A stretch of 64,000 nucleotides of DNA. Source: a bacterium. Lineage in GTDB: Bacteria > JAJRZV01. The DNA is taken from positions 1 through 64,000 of the forward strand of contig JAJRZV010000025.1 of NCBI GenBank assembly GCA_024275095.1, given 5' to 3'. Shown here piece by piece: positions 26,601 through 35,621 of the stretch (the stretch's first letter is position 1; each line of letters begins with the position of its first letter). The notes below the pieces were generated by a model. The model was not told the DNA's origin, ran no database searches, and saw only the letters and a program-made list of their open reading frames with translations. The position numbers and the translations under genes are program-made.

Positions 26601-27448
26601 GATGTTTTCAAGTTTTCTAAATTGCACAAAAGCGAGCCTTTCAATTTTTCGGTTATTGCAATTCCTCCGCAGCCTTCTCCTGTTTCTGCTGACACCTGTA
26701 GATGATTGATGTGGATCCTGTCCCAATCAGAGGCGTAAAAGTTGTGTATGTTTATCCGGCAGTTTTGGTTGTCGAGGAGTGATACTGTTTCCACGGCAAT
26801 TTCACGGTCATCAATGTTGAATTCACCCTGCTGGATAGAAAGAGCACGCCATTGAGACTCAGGAACGGTTCCACCGAGACGGAGGGTTTTCAAAGCCAGT
26901 GCTTTTACAGAAACCCTGAGGGGTCGAGACGTAAGAGAGAGTACGGCTTTTTCAATTCTACTTTTTACCCACTGATGGCCTGATGCCCCCGTGAATGTAA
27001 GGTTAAACTCCCCGTTTTTGAGAACCATGTTTTCGATTCGGAAATACACAAATGATGTTTGAAATGTACGGAGCAGACGCTGGACAAAGAGGGGTTCTTT
27101 TTTTTCGGCTTCAGTGTAAATGTTTGCGTCTATGTGGAATTTTTCTACAACAAGGGAACGGATAACAGCCTGGCCCAGAATACCCTGTACCGGGCTTAAA
27201 GCCACAACAATTCGAGATCCGGAAAAGGAGAAGGTTGGCGTGTAGATGTTAACGTCATGGAAAACCACGGTTGAGGGGAGGCGCACTTCCAGAGTTCCTA
27301 TGGATACTTCTCCGTGAATCTTTGCGGACGTCACGCGCTCAATGAAGGCCTTGCCGTGTCTGGGCATCCATACATAGGTAAAATAAAAAGCTCCTACCGT
27401 GAAGATCAGAATAAGAAAGATAAATAACGCTGATACCCAGCGTTTCAC
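23630..27448 (-). CDS. tamB: TamB-family translocation/lipid-transport protein
   Basis: A 1272-residue protein anchored by one N-terminal helix (LFIFLILIFTVGAFYFTYVW) and made mostly of β-strand, as expected for an AsmA/TamB-type groove spanning the periplasm. The C-terminal DUF490 domain is clear: SLITFGVPEAGDVTGGQQ, LRLSISSNVSPRLTIEYQRD, and a final KINARWNFDW. TamB works with TamA in outer-membrane biogenesis and, by analogy with its eukaryotic relatives, in phospholipid transport. It begins the long minus-strand row that runs down to comEC. Confidence 0.9.
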   Translation of the reverse strand: MKRWVSALFIFLILIFTVGAFYFTYVWMPRHGKAFIERVTSAKIHGEVSIGTLEVRLPSTVVFHDVNIYTPTFSFSGSRIVVALSPVQGILGQAVIRSLVVEKFHIDANIYTEAEKKEPLFVQRLLRTFQTSFVYFRIENMVLKNGEFNLTFTGASGHQWVKSRIEKAVLSLTSRPLRVSVKALALKTLRLGGTVPESQWRALSIQQGEFNIDDREIAVETVSLLDNQNCRINIHNFYASDWDRIHINHLQVSAETGEGCGGIAITEKLKGSLLCNLENLKTSRSSKNLDFAYECNVKGLELGHFRFGNIRATGNVRNFSVSITSFTAHLMGGTVNGTGFLDLQKHHMKIVTSLNGITIEGIGTSMGLEHSRVTARLFSRSLTWSTRDFEEFHVEGAVNVKDFFTFTHDYRNPLKAVVVETPRAHLLVSGAFMAHAFRLDRALVYFNGHKAMEVKGEFGFEDHMFLSVKGDRFPLDVLGHVGPVKISGTTDLECTIQSDYHDVNISGQFKSWKGRIFGFDYTFLSSRVEYSQKLLKFSPISGTTGGGLVKGSVEIDFGPEEGAVYGHLQADKVVPALLSNEYADIGYLMGFVVDRRAKTANLRMKVTGPFNDVRVYFETTAKELYLKHTSYRPDVTIHGLYAQESFSLDVKDKAERILYHLKVSGSEEKNDLKIEMRAGLKNFPVIRELFTASLTGSIHAVFREEEGWRLSGNMNASVKKTSLILPGLSESFYINTENGITNLETSSQKIKVQYFWNTGILKASVTSSRALTIFRDGPFDVSMQGGAEILSEHSYRYEVSFPSGATFTVAGVSYTISPATGLGYNSKRRALYVLSQTRSVKNLITSEDNSEFIKILSGNKLKIQTAAHGFGVLDYLRLTRGIQINATASGTLQLSPFKFRGVLKPYRAEWGPFAVSLPDEPWKFTWNWENLLNVSSSGGASIILQPSKKQLSLNIPALEVEYEGPPQIRLRCTAGGDLKEIDLLCRVLTKRVYYDMTWHKMVSGDGEEKEWKPLPVSINANITIDSLQLYSETQNMSLSGSLRINAGKEFSLNGRLRFTGRYKFRNVWFRVRNGTFLLSSARPGVPYVEASAETEIVALKGIEKRYRITVDVEGWVDGLKMKFSSSPPLKDSEILSLITFGVPEAGDVTGGQQISNIEKATLGMELLFGSEMKDVARRFGISDLAISSGYEEITRRLASRLSISSNVSPRLTIEYQRDIIEKDQSVFLLYRLTNSVILQGGWDNKAFDVVEDVNSPVGNFSLKINARWNFDW

Positions 27449-27549
27449 CTGTCCATTACCCCTGTAACTGAAACCTGCGAATCTTCAATTTAACCTGGTA
27501 CCTGTCACGAGGGGTGAGATCGTGCTTTCGCGCAATGATGAAAATAAAA

Positions 27550-27620
27550 GCGGGCGACGGGATTCGAACCCGCGACATCGAGCTTGGGAAGCTCGCACTC
27601 TACCACTGAGTTACGCCCGC
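27550..27620 (-). tRNA. tRNA-Gly (CCC)
   Basis: The minus strand folds as a cloverleaf: acceptor GCGGGCG / CGCCCGC, D arm with GTGGTAGA, anticodon stem CGAGC / GCTCG around the loop TTCCCAA (anticodon CCC), and a T arm GCGGG TTCGAAT CCCGT. CCA is not encoded. It lies between the tamB start and the ExeA-like gene. Confidence 0.93.
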
Positions 27621-27622
27621 CG

Positions 27623-27640
27623 CTCCTTTTCGAAAAGGAG
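27623..27640. repeat. Perfect 18-base palindrome beside tRNA-Gly
   Basis: CTCCTTTTCGAAAAGGAG reads the same on both strands. It sits between the 3' end of the ExeA-like gene and the 5' end of the tRNA on the minus strand. It could be a hairpin at the end of the upstream transcript, though no T-run follows on that strand, or a protein-binding site. Confidence 0.6.
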
Positions 27641-27646
27641 AATTTT

Positions 27647-28564
27647 TCATTCATCTATTTCCTCTATTCTTTCAACAATATCTTCCACTTCTGCAATATC
27701 AACTTCGTTTACGGCCAAGCGCTGTTGTGATGTTTTTTCTTCCTGTTTCCACTGAAGCCTCAAGTCACTCACCACCCCTTTTACAATATCATAATCCACT
27801 CTTTTTCTTTTTAAAAGATAGGCTTCGAACAAAGCGTTATCGCAGATGGTGTTAATGGTTCTGGGAATGCCTTTCGAGGCTGAATGTATAAGATCGTACA
27901 CACTGGTATCGAATATCTCCTGATTTTCTGCCCCGGCTAATTTGAGCCGATGCTGGATGTAATTAACAGTTGAGTTTTTGTCGAAAGGGCGCAGCTCGTA
28001 TCTCATCGCCACCCTCTGGGCAAGAGGGGGATCAAGCTGAAGCACGTCATCCAGTTCAGGAAGACCGAAAAGTACAAAGGTAATCAGCTTTCTTTCGGGT
28101 AGCTCTATGTTGAGAAGCCCGCGCAATTCCTCCATAATTTCTTTGTTCCGCAGCATTTGGGCCTCGTCCACAAGCACCACTGCCTTTTTGCCCAATTCAT
28201 ATATCTCCATAAGTCTTTGAGAGATGGAGGAGAGAAGCTGGATTTTATCTTCCGGGACATTTTCTATTCCAAACTGCATGGCAATTTTTTTGAGGAACCA
28301 ATCAGTGCTGATTTGAGAATGAACCACCACCAGAAGTGCAGATTCGTACTCGTTTTCATCAAGAGCATCCAGCAAGCGACGCGCAAGCATTGTTTTACCT
28401 GTACCCACATCTCCCACGATAACCGCAAGCCCGCGCATTCGTTCAATTGCATGTCTGAGCCTTAACATGGCCTGCGAATGTTCCTGGCTGTCAAAATAGA
28501 ACCGGGTATCAGGAGCTGTTGAAAAGGGTTCGTCTTTGAACCCGAAAAACTCCAGATAGCTCAT
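27647..28564 (-). CDS. ExeA/GspA-like AAA ATPase
   Basis: A 305-residue ATPase with the ExeA-type start MSYLEFFGFKDEPFSTAPD, Walker A GDVGTGKTML (about 50), Walker B VVLVDEAQML and arginine-finger segment RVAMRYELRPFD. Such proteins work in type II secretion, type IV pili or Tn7-like systems; the long version has a peptidoglycan-binding domain, which is missing here, where an acidic, helical tail (EVEDIVERIEEIDE) replaces it. The upstream neighbour is a very large TPR protein, so a role in envelope assembly is possible. Confidence 0.85.
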   Translation of the reverse strand: MSYLEFFGFKDEPFSTAPDTRFYFDSQEHSQAMLRLRHAIERMRGLAVIVGDVGTGKTMLARRLLDALDENEYESALLVVVHSQISTDWFLKKIAMQFGIENVPEDKIQLLSSISQRLMEIYELGKKAVVLVDEAQMLRNKEIMEELRGLLNIELPERKLITFVLFGLPELDDVLQLDPPLAQRVAMRYELRPFDKNSTVNYIQHRLKLAGAENQEIFDTSVYDLIHSASKGIPRTINTICDNALFEAYLLKRKRVDYDIVKGVVSDLRLQWKQEEKTSQQRLAVNEVDIAEVEDIVERIEEIDE

Positions 28565-28694
28565 CTATCCCCCCGAAAGGCTGAAGTGTTTGTATGAAAG
28601 AATAATAAAACCTCTATGGAAAATCCACATAATCATCCTGAAACAAACGTTCTCCCAGCTTCGGGTTCGATTGTGAATAATAATGCGTGCTGAT

Positions 28695-29231
28695 TCAGAC
28701 AAAGGTGATCTTTTTCTTGGAAGGTGCCTTTTTGGTAACGGGTTTGGGTTCTGCTTCGGGTTCGGGTTGGGGTTTTTCCTCTTTTTGCGGAGAGGGAGAA
28801 GGCGCGGGCTGGGGAGTTTTTTTCTCGAGAAGCTGGCTCTCTGTTTCATCGTATTCGTCGCCGAGAATGTCTTCGAGAGAAAGTCTTTCGTATTCCTGCT
28901 CCGCTTTAGCTTCTTTTTTAAGGGATCGTAGCATCTCTACTTTTTCTGCCACATCCTTGAAGGAAGCATCGCGGCTATAAACCATTTCGAACCATTTAAG
29001 GGCCTCTTCTGTTTCATTTTTCATCTCGTGGGCCACGCCAAGTTGATATTCAATGTCAATTTTCTGTTCGTCGTCGGCCTCCTGGTAAGCCTCGGAAAGA
29101 ATTTTTATGGCATTATCCGGTTCAGACTTGTTAATGTAGCAGATACCGATCATCACCATTGATACCACTTTCAGCTCCGGTGATTTCATGGATATGAGAA
29201 ATTCCTCGATGGCTTCTTCGTAAAGTCCCAT
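28695..29231 (-). CDS. TPR protein, C-terminal part behind in-frame TAA
   Basis: A 178-residue ORF that continues the same frame as the TPR gene before it (29232-31463) after its TAA; the stop is directly followed by this ATG. It opens with MGLYEEAIEEFLISM, which completes the last repeat begun upstream (AHYDLGLAYV), so together they make one 922-residue TPR protein. The tail is Pro/Glu/Lys-rich (KPQPEPEAEPKPVTKK). It could be made by termination-reinitiation at TAAATG, by read-through, or the TAA may be a mutation or error. Confidence 0.65.
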   Translation of the reverse strand: MGLYEEAIEEFLISMKSPELKVVSMVMIGICYINKSEPDNAIKILSEAYQEADDEQKIDIEYQLGVAHEMKNETEEALKWFEMVYSRDASFKDVAEKVEMLRSLKKEAKAEQEYERLSLEDILGDEYDETESQLLEKKTPQPAPSPSPQKEEKPQPEPEAEPKPVTKKAPSKKKITFV

Positions 29232-31463
29232 TTACACATAAGCCAGGCCCAGGTCGTAATGAGCCTGGCCTTCTTCTTCGCCCAGTATTTTTTTCACTCC
29301 TTTTTTGAATTCCTGTAGCACTTCTTCTGCACTGACCTGGTGAGTTGGTTCTGCGGGTGCAGCTTGAGCAGGTTGCTCTTCACCCTCGAGCTGTTCATCC
29401 AGCACCTCTTTCAGGTCCCAGTCTCCTTCGAGAATTGACTCTTCAAACTCCGGTGCATTCGATTCCCCGGCGATGACAATATCTTCTTCTTTTACCTCGG
29501 CCTGGGCCTCTGTTGCTTTTTCCATTTCTTCTATTCTTTGCATGAGAATTCGGGCTTTTTCGCTGTTGGGCCTGCGCTCCAGTACCCGGGTGAGAACCTC
29601 TTTCGCTTCGTCGTAAAGCCCCTGATTCATATAAAACTCTGCTTCACTGATATCATCTTCTAAGGTAATGGAATCGTCCGCTCGAATTTCTTCTTCCTCC
29701 GGGGGTTCAGAAGAGGCAGGTTGCTCTTCAATATCGTGATCTCCAAGTTCTTCTTCAATATCGACGTCGTCGCTCTGGAATGCCTCCATGATATCTTCTT
29801 CTGTCACCATTTCCTCTTCATAAGATCCCCTGTCAGTATCTAATTCCGCCTCTTCTTCAAAGGCTTCGCTTCCGTCGGAGAAAGACACGGCCGCTTCAAC
29901 TTCTTCCTCTTCGACTTCGATATCCTCGGTCGCTGGCTCTTCTGACCCCAGATCCACCTCAATTTCCTCTTCCTCTCCCGCCTCTTCTTCCATCTCTATG
30001 CTTTCTTCGGAGATATCCGGAGCGGTTTCTTTTATTTCCACCTGGGTCTCCGACCCCATATCAACTGAGATTTCTTCTTCGCCCAGGTCTACAGTGATCT
30101 CTTCCTCCTCTTCCTCTTCTTCTACAGGTGCTTTTTCCGGGGCACTTTCTTCGAGTGTTTCTGCCGAGGTGGTGAGCACGACTTCCTCCTCCTCTTCCTC
30201 CAGAGGGATTTCTTCTTCGACCTCAGCCTGGCCTGCCAGTGGGGAGTTGGGAAGAAGACTTTTCACTTCTTCAATAATCGCTTCTTTTACACGTGAGTTA
30301 TCACCGGCAAGTTCTATTGCCTTTGCAAAGAGTTTCTCCGCTCCTTCCTGGAATCGGAATTTGGCACACATCCGCGCGTAATTTCTCAACGCATCCACAT
30401 CGTCCAGCAACGTGAGTATCTCTTCAAGCACAGAGCGTGCTGTGCTGGTCAGACCGTATTTTACGGACACGAGGAACTTGTTAATGAGCTTTTTAACGCG
30501 TTCTTCCTGCTCTACAACTTCGGCACGGGTTTCTTCCCGAGTTTCTTTTTCCTGGATTTCACGCACCTGCGTTTCGCCGAGTAGGGTCCGGGCGTCATGG
30601 TCATCAGGAGCAATTTTGGTAATCCAGCGTGCTACACGCTCGATCCTTTCCTTGTCACCCCTGGACCTGTATAGTTTGAGCAATTGCTTGAGTACATGAA
30701 GGGCCTTATCAGGTTTGTTGACGCCTTCGAGTGACTCTGCCATAAGCCACATGACTCTTTCATTGACCCGATTCTTTTCTACAAAAGTCTGAAGCACCTT
30801 CAGTGCTTTAAGATAATCTTTGATGCGCACATAACACTCAGCAAGTTTCTCTCTCGTTGAGAAGTCATCCAGTCCAATTTTTATTTTCTTTTCCAGCAGG
30901 ATGGCCATTTCTTTGTATTTGCCGGCCTTTTCCAGGGTGGCAATGAGTGATTGAAATTCTTTGTCTGCTGCTTCTTTGTCTCCTTGCTGAAGGTAGAGTT
31001 CGGCCAGCTTGAAACGGGCGGCTACGTTGTCCGGATCGATTTCAATAAGTTTTTTCAGAAATTCCATTTCTTCATCTATGCGCCCTTCTTCATCAAGTAC
31101 CACAACAGCATCTTTAATGGTGTTGACGAGTTCACCCTTGTAATTGAGGTTTTGATAAACTTCAATAAGCTGTTTGTACGTGTCTATATTTTTTCTGTCG
31201 ACACTGAGGGCATTTTTCAGAATCCCCAGTGCTTTTGGATAAAAACCGGCATTCATGTGCCTGCGGGAAAGCTCGATTGAAACATCCACGACTTTTTTCT
31301 TGTCTCCCTTTTTGCTATACAGGCGGATGAGGTCATGCATGGCTTTCACTTCATTGGGGTCAGTTTCCACGAGTTGAGATAAAATGGAAATGGCTTTATC
31401 TATCTGGCCCTTTTTCTCGGCTTTCAGGGCTTCCTGGTAAAATTGACGTTTGTTTACAGCCAT
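29232..31463 (-). CDS. Large TPR-repeat protein with acidic region
   Basis: A 743-residue cytoplasmic protein. Residues about 1-310 hold TPR-like repeats (ALKAEKKGQIDKAISILSQL, AARFKLAELYLQQGDKEAA). Residues about 400-610 are extremely acidic and low in complexity, with runs of Glu. The last 130 residues return to TPR (ISEAEFYMNQGLYDEAKEVL). It stops at TAA 29232-29234 in the middle of a repeat that is completed in the next ORF. TPRs bind partner proteins; the acidic part may be a flexible scaffold. A good promoter lies just upstream (31491-31519). Confidence 0.85.
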   Translation of the reverse strand: MAVNKRQFYQEALKAEKKGQIDKAISILSQLVETDPNEVKAMHDLIRLYSKKGDKKKVVDVSIELSRRHMNAGFYPKALGILKNALSVDRKNIDTYKQLIEVYQNLNYKGELVNTIKDAVVVLDEEGRIDEEMEFLKKLIEIDPDNVAARFKLAELYLQQGDKEAADKEFQSLIATLEKAGKYKEMAILLEKKIKIGLDDFSTREKLAECYVRIKDYLKALKVLQTFVEKNRVNERVMWLMAESLEGVNKPDKALHVLKQLLKLYRSRGDKERIERVARWITKIAPDDHDARTLLGETQVREIQEKETREETRAEVVEQEERVKKLINKFLVSVKYGLTSTARSVLEEILTLLDDVDALRNYARMCAKFRFQEGAEKLFAKAIELAGDNSRVKEAIIEEVKSLLPNSPLAGQAEVEEEIPLEEEEEEVVLTTSAETLEESAPEKAPVEEEEEEEEITVDLGEEEISVDMGSETQVEIKETAPDISEESIEMEEEAGEEEEIEVDLGSEEPATEDIEVEEEEVEAAVSFSDGSEAFEEEAELDTDRGSYEEEMVTEEDIMEAFQSDDVDIEEELGDHDIEEQPASSEPPEEEEIRADDSITLEDDISEAEFYMNQGLYDEAKEVLTRVLERRPNSEKARILMQRIEEMEKATEAQAEVKEEDIVIAGESNAPEFEESILEGDWDLKEVLDEQLEGEEQPAQAAPAEPTHQVSAEEVLQEFKKGVKKILGEEEGQAHYDLGLAYV

Positions 31464-31490
31464 GGTTCCCCTTTTTTATGTAACTATTTC

Positions 31491-31519
31491 AGATTATCAC
31501 CAATAAATCCTCTATTCAA
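31491..31519 (-). promoter_or_regulatory. σ70-type promoter of the large TPR gene
   Basis: On the minus strand TTGAAT, 17 bases, TAATCT, close to the consensus, about 30 bases before the ATG at 31463. Confidence 0.55.
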
Positions 31520-31645
31520 GTGCGATACCGAATAAAGGAGATGTGAAAGATGCAGGTCACATTTCAAAAAATTTTATAAAAAATGAAAATCGCAGGTCCT
31601 GCAAAGAGCCTTTGGGTGGAGGAAACTTATGCCCTTTAAAGCAGG

Positions 31646-33307
31646 TCAGTCCTCTTCACTCATTTTTTCAAGAAACTCGCGATTGTTCTTTGTACCCTGC
31701 ATTTTTTCCAGGAGAAACTCCATGGCGCTGACCACGTCCATAGGCTGAAGGATTTTGCGGAGCAACCATATTCGGTTGAGAGCAAATTCGTCCAGTAGAA
31801 GCTCTTCACGGCGGGTTCCTGAACGATGAATATCTATTGCAGGAAACACTCTTTTCTCAGCGAGGCGCCTGTCGAGATAAATTTCCATGTTACCTGTACC
31901 TTTAAATTCCTCAAAGATCACCTCATCCATTCTGCTTCCTGTATCAATGAGGGCCGTGCCGATAATGGTAAGGCTGCCTCCGCCTTCGATGTTTCTGGCT
32001 GCTCCGAAGAAGCGTTTGGGTTTGTGAAGGGCATTGGAATCGATACCTCCTGAAAGGACCTTTCCGCTGGCAGGTGTGATGGCATTATATGCCCGTGCCA
32101 GGCGAGTAATGCTGTCCAGGAGAATAACCACGTCATAGCCGTGTTCAACGAGTCGTTTGGCTTTCTCTATAACCATCTCCGCCACCTGCGTGTGCCGTTG
32201 AGCAGGCTCGTCAAAAGTGGAACTGATTACCTCTCCATTTACGGTACGCTGCATTTCGGTCACTTCTTCCGGTCGTTCATCGATGAGAAGAACGATGAGA
32301 TACACGTCCGGATGATTTTTCATGAGTGCGTTGGCGATACGCTGAAGAAGCACTGTTTTTCCTGTGCGTGGAGGTGCGACGATGAGTCCCCTCTGTCCTT
32401 TCCCTATGGGTGCCATTAAATCGACCACTCGTGTGGTGAAGTCCGTGGGGTTGTATTCCAGGCTGAATTTTTCAGTTGGAAAGTAGGGTGTCAGGTTGTC
32501 AAAAAGAATTCTCTCCTTTGCCTTTTCCGGATCCTGGAAATTAATTTTTTCAATTTTTAAAAGGGCAAAATATTTTTCCTGCTCCTTGGGTGGACGTATT
32601 ATGCCATATATGGTGTCTCCTGTTTTGAGGTTGAATTTTTTTATCTGGGTGGGTGCAATATAAATGTCGTCTGGACCGTACAGGTAGCTGTTTTCCGGAG
32701 ACCTCAAAAATCCATAACCTTCGTTCTGATTGACGTCCAGAACACCTTCTGCGTATACGTATATTTCCCCTTCTTTTTCCATCTGGAGTTGTAGTATTCG
32801 GTAAATCAGTTCCTGTTTTTTCATGGAGGTAGAGTCACTGATCCCCAACTCCCGGGCGAGTTTTGCCAGTTCTCCGATGCGCATGTTTTTCAAATCTTTC
32901 AGGTTGATGCGTTTGGCTATCCGGGCCTCTTTCTTTTCCTCTTCGGGTTCCGGAGATTTTCGCTGCGGTGTCTCAACCATTTCCTGCTGTTCTTGCACCG
33001 GTGTCTCGGAACCGTTCTCTGCTTTTTCGTTTTTTTCTTCAATGGAAGATGCTTTCTCTTCCGGCGTTTCCTCAGGGACTTCTTCTACCTGCTTCGCCGG
33101 TTCGTTTTCCCTGGTTGTATCCTCTGAACCTTCACTCTTTTTCTCAGTTGTAGAGGTCTTGCTTCGCCGGCGTCTTCTCACCACCACCTGTTTTTCCTCG
33201 TGAGAAGGTACAGTTCCCTCCGAAACCTGGGCGTCCGAGTTTTCCTGAACGGGTGATTCCTCTGGTGATGGTGATGGTAGAGTTCCTTCTTGCTCTTCCC
33301 TTGACAT
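31646..33307 (-). CDS. rho: Transcription termination factor Rho with long N-terminal extension
   Basis: A 553-residue Rho; the usual length is about 420. Residues about 1-130 are a Glu/Ser/Lys-rich, low-complexity extension. Then Rho_N ([18 protein letters not shown]), the cold-shock-like RNA-binding domain ([15 protein letters not shown]), the P-loop ([12 protein letters not shown]) and the RecA-like core ([15 protein letters not shown]). It winds along RNA and releases polymerase. Disordered extensions in Rho occur in several lineages and can affect activity or condensation. Its own promoter and an about 90-base leader lie upstream (33405-33433), where autoregulation could act. Confidence 0.95.
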   Translation of the reverse strand: MSREEQEGTLPSPSPEESPVQENSDAQVSEGTVPSHEEKQVVVRRRRRSKTSTTEKKSEGSEDTTRENEPAKQVEEVPEETPEEKASSIEEKNEKAENGSETPVQEQQEMVETPQRKSPEPEEEKKEARIAKRINLKDLKNMRIGELAKLARELGISDSTSMKKQELIYRILQLQMEKEGEIYVYAEGVLDVNQNEGYGFLRSPENSYLYGPDDIYIAPTQIKKFNLKTGDTIYGIIRPPKEQEKYFALLKIEKINFQDPEKAKERILFDNLTPYFPTEKFSLEYNPTDFTTRVVDLMAPIGKGQRGLIVAPPRTGKTVLLQRIANALMKNHPDVYLIVLLIDERPEEVTEMQRTVNGEVISSTFDEPAQRHTQVAEMVIEKAKRLVEHGYDVVILLDSITRLARAYNAITPASGKVLSGGIDSNALHKPKRFFGAARNIEGGGSLTIIGTALIDTGSRMDEVIFEEFKGTGNMEIYLDRRLAEKRVFPAIDIHRSGTRREELLLDEFALNRIWLLRKILQPMDVVSAMEFLLEKMQGTKNNREFLEKMSEED

Positions 33308-33404
33308 GGAATCGCCTCCTTATTCCGATATTTTCGACAATGAAATCAATTTCACAAAATTTTACTGTCCCGGGCTGTTTTCATGGATTAGAAGAGATGT
33401 TATC

Positions 33405-33433
33405 ATCTTAAATCCTTTTGATATGCCTGTCAA
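33405..33433 (-). promoter_or_regulatory. σ70-type promoter of rho
   Basis: On the minus strand TTGACA, 17 bases, TAAGAT: a perfect -35 and a good -10. It gives a leader of about 90 bases before the rho ATG. Confidence 0.7.
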
Positions 33434-33473
33434 GTTAAAGGAGAAGTGAAAAGTACTATGGATTATAGATCAT

Positions 33474-33503
33474 TTTACACACACCTCTGTTATGAGCTAA
33501 AAT
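33474..33503 (+). promoter_or_regulatory. σ70-type promoter of the cyclic-nucleotide-binding gene
   Basis: TTTACA, 18 bases, TAAAAT on the plus strand, about 25 bases before the GTG at 33531, with GGGGAGAGG as the ribosome site between. It is back to back with the rho promoter. Confidence 0.5.
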
Positions 33504-33530
33504 GATTTTTCAGTCAGAGGGGAGAGGGTT

Positions 33531-34061
33531 GTGGCTGAGACCTTGTGGGAAAATATCTTGAAAAGGCGCGAAAGGGAGCATTCTGTAGCGTCCATTCTCA
33601 AGAATACTCCCATATTTTCAGACCTTTCCAGGAGAGAACTTAATATTATCGAAAACATTATCCATCGACGGCGTTATAGAGATGGAGAGATTATTTTTCG
33701 TCAGGGTGATCCCGGTGTGGGTATGTATGTAATAGCAAAAGGCCAGGTTCGAATTTTTATGACCAATTCAGCAGGTGTGAGTGTTGAACTGGTCATGCTT
33801 CAGCCGGGAGATTTTTTTGGAGAAACAGCCGTGATTGACCGGGGTGAGCGTTCTGCATCTGCACAGGCTGTCGGAGATACCGAGCTTCTCGGATTTTTCC
33901 GTCCCGATCTGTTCGATATTATTGATCGCTTCCCACGGATGGGGGCCAAGATTCTTCTCAAAATCGCTCTTGTGTACTCCGAGCGTTTGAGACATACTAA
34001 TGCTGAACTCATGAAGGCCCGTACCCAGCTCGCGGAACTTCGTAAAAAGACCGGTGAGTAA
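33531..34061 (+). CDS. Cyclic-nucleotide-binding (CRP-like) domain protein
   Basis: A 176-residue protein starting at GTG behind GGGGAGAGG. Residues about 22-140 are one CRP-type β-roll: FSDLSRRELNIIENII, GEIIFRQGDPGVGMYVIAKG, and the phosphate-binding cassette PGDFFGETAVIDRGERSASA with the Arg that contacts cyclic nucleotide. There is no DNA-binding helix-turn-helix; a helical tail follows. It may sense cAMP, cGMP or similar and act on the adjacent permease, whose GTG start overlaps its end by 8 bases. Confidence 0.9.
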   Translation: MAETLWENILKRREREHSVASILKNTPIFSDLSRRELNIIENIIHRRRYRDGEIIFRQGDPGVGMYVIAKGQVRIFMTNSAGVSVELVMLQPGDFFGETAVIDRGERSASAQAVGDTELLGFFRPDLFDIIDRFPRMGAKILLKIALVYSERLRHTNAELMKARTQLAELRKKTGE

Positions 34062-35160
34062 TGTAGGCAATTCATCATTGAGTTTCTCTTCCAAGTCGAT
34101 ACTTGCTCTCGCACTTGCAATATTTGTCGGGCTCCTACTTTATCAGTTTGCCCTTCAGATTTTTACGGGATTTACCGCTCTTATCGGTGATCTGCTTTTA
34201 ACTCTACTTTTGAGTTTGATTACATATTACATTTTCGATCCGGTAATTGCCCGACTTGAAGCCGTTGGACTTTCGCGGGGGATTGCCACCTTGCTGGTAT
34301 TTTTATGCATTTCGTGCGTGATTGTAACAGGTATTGTTGTTGTACTCCCTTCGTTTGTCGAGGAGCTCAAAAATCTCAAGCAGATTGATGTGAGCCGATA
34401 CATGCACGAAACTGTGTACCTCAGTGAGAGGTTGCAGTCGAGCCTGGACAGGTTTTTGCCACCGGGCATGCAGATCAATATCAGTGAAAAAATATCCAGG
34501 CTCACTTCCGGTCTCATGAAGAGTTTAATGAATGCTACCACTGCTGCTGTACCCCAGACTCTCACACTCGCACTCACTGTGCCGTTTTTTTCGTTTTTCT
34601 TTCTGCGCGATGCAGGGGAGTTTAAGAGATGGTTTATGGACTTTGTCCCGAACAGGTATTTTGAAACAGTTATGGATGCTATTTATAACATCAATCGTCA
34701 AACCGGCATGTTCATTCGAGGAAAGTTTTTAGAATCCCTCATCATCGCCGCTGCAACCTTTGTGGTGCTTTTCCCTTCAGGGATTAAGTACAATATTTTG
34801 TTAAGTTTATTTGCCGGGCTTTGCAATCTTATTCCCTATGTGGGGCCTGTTATCGGAGCGGTCCCTATCGCTATTATTGGATTTGCTGATTTAGACCCGA
34901 CCACTGTGCTTTACGTTGTTGGAGCATATTTTATTTTTGTTCAGGTGATTGTGGATAACATGCTGGTGATTCCTTTTGTTATCGCCAAGGCGTCAGACCT
35001 GCACGCATTTGTGGTACTGGTAGCGATTATTGCAGGAGGAAAATTTCTCGGGATTATCGGAATGTTCATAGGGGTGCCGGTAGCCAGTGTTTTAAAAATT
35101 ATCTTTGAAGAAGTGCGGGGATACCTTTTATTCAGGAATACTTCCCCGACATCTGAATAG
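34054..35160 (+). CDS. AI-2E-family (PerM/YdiK-like) membrane transporter
   Basis: A 368-residue membrane protein with about eight helices. Typical family segments are DPVIARLEAVGLSRGIATLL near residue 65, FFLRDAGEFKRWF about 186, NLIPYVGPVIGAVPIAI about 263, and the final GGKFLGIIGMFIGVPVAS. Members export autoinducer-2, act as Na+/H+ antiporters, or have no known substrate. It starts with GTG inside the cyclic-nucleotide-binding gene, so the two are likely translated together. Confidence 0.9.
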   Translation: MSNVGNSSLSFSSKSILALALAIFVGLLLYQFALQIFTGFTALIGDLLLTLLLSLITYYIFDPVIARLEAVGLSRGIATLLVFLCISCVIVTGIVVVLPSFVEELKNLKQIDVSRYMHETVYLSERLQSSLDRFLPPGMQINISEKISRLTSGLMKSLMNATTAAVPQTLTLALTVPFFSFFFLRDAGEFKRWFMDFVPNRYFETVMDAIYNINRQTGMFIRGKFLESLIIAAATFVVLFPSGIKYNILLSLFAGLCNLIPYVGPVIGAVPIAIIGFADLDPTTVLYVVGAYFIFVQVIVDNMLVIPFVIAKASDLHAFVVLVAIIAGGKFLGIIGMFIGVPVASVLKIIFEEVRGYLLFRNTSPTSE

Positions 35161-35165
35161 GTTGC

Positions 35166-35621
35166 GTGGTAAAGCTGAAGACCTACATAGAGGCGCGTTT
35201 GAAACCAGAACAATATTTTTTTTCTTTCTGGGCGAAGATTTTTCCTTTGAGCGTGCGGATTCAAACGGGATTGGGAATGGGTGTGTATTTTCTGGGCTTT
35301 CGGATTCCCGGGGCCGTGATAAATTTTTTTACTCGAAAGCGAACTTTGAAAGGGGTGAGGAAATTCTCTCCTCCGAAAAAGCTTCCACCACTGAGCGATG
35401 TTCCAGGCTGGATACGGTCGCTTCAGGTAGAAGGAGAGTTTACTTCGGGTCTACCGGACGTGGATGCATTAATAGCAGCCTTTACAGGGGCTTTTCCCGA
35501 AGTGAGGGTTCAACCAGTTGTTGCTTCGGATCCCGAACTCCACCTGCACGTCAGGATGGGGCTGCGACTGTTGAGGATCATTCGCAGCCTTTTTTTCAGG
35601 TCCCCATTTCCCAGGAGTTAA
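35166..35621 (+). CDS. Hypothetical protein
   Basis: A 151-residue ORF starting with GTG 5 bases after the permease stop, without a strong ribosome site. It is basic, has a hydrophobic stretch ([20 protein letters not shown]) and a central part ([18 protein letters not shown]). I do not recognise it. Its last 26 bases overlap the 3' end of ahcY on the other strand, so the two transcripts could pair. Coding is likely from position and length but not certain. Confidence 0.6.
   Translation: MVKLKTYIEARLKPEQYFFSFWAKIFPLSVRIQTGLGMGVYFLGFRIPGAVINFFTRKRTLKGVRKFSPPKKLPPLSDVPGWIRSLQVEGEFTSGLPDVDALIAAFTGAFPEVRVQPVVASDPELHLHVRMGLRLLRIIRSLFFRSPFPRS

Noticed and set aside
28687-28980. Plus-strand ORFs opposite the TPR gene with Phe/Gly-rich products
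   Set aside because: They mirror the Pro/Lys-rich tail coding on the minus strand; no ribosome site or homology.
29998-30381. Long Ser-rich plus-strand ORF
   Set aside because: It is the antisense of the Glu-rich acidic segment of the TPR gene (GAA/GAG read as TTC/CTC in another frame).
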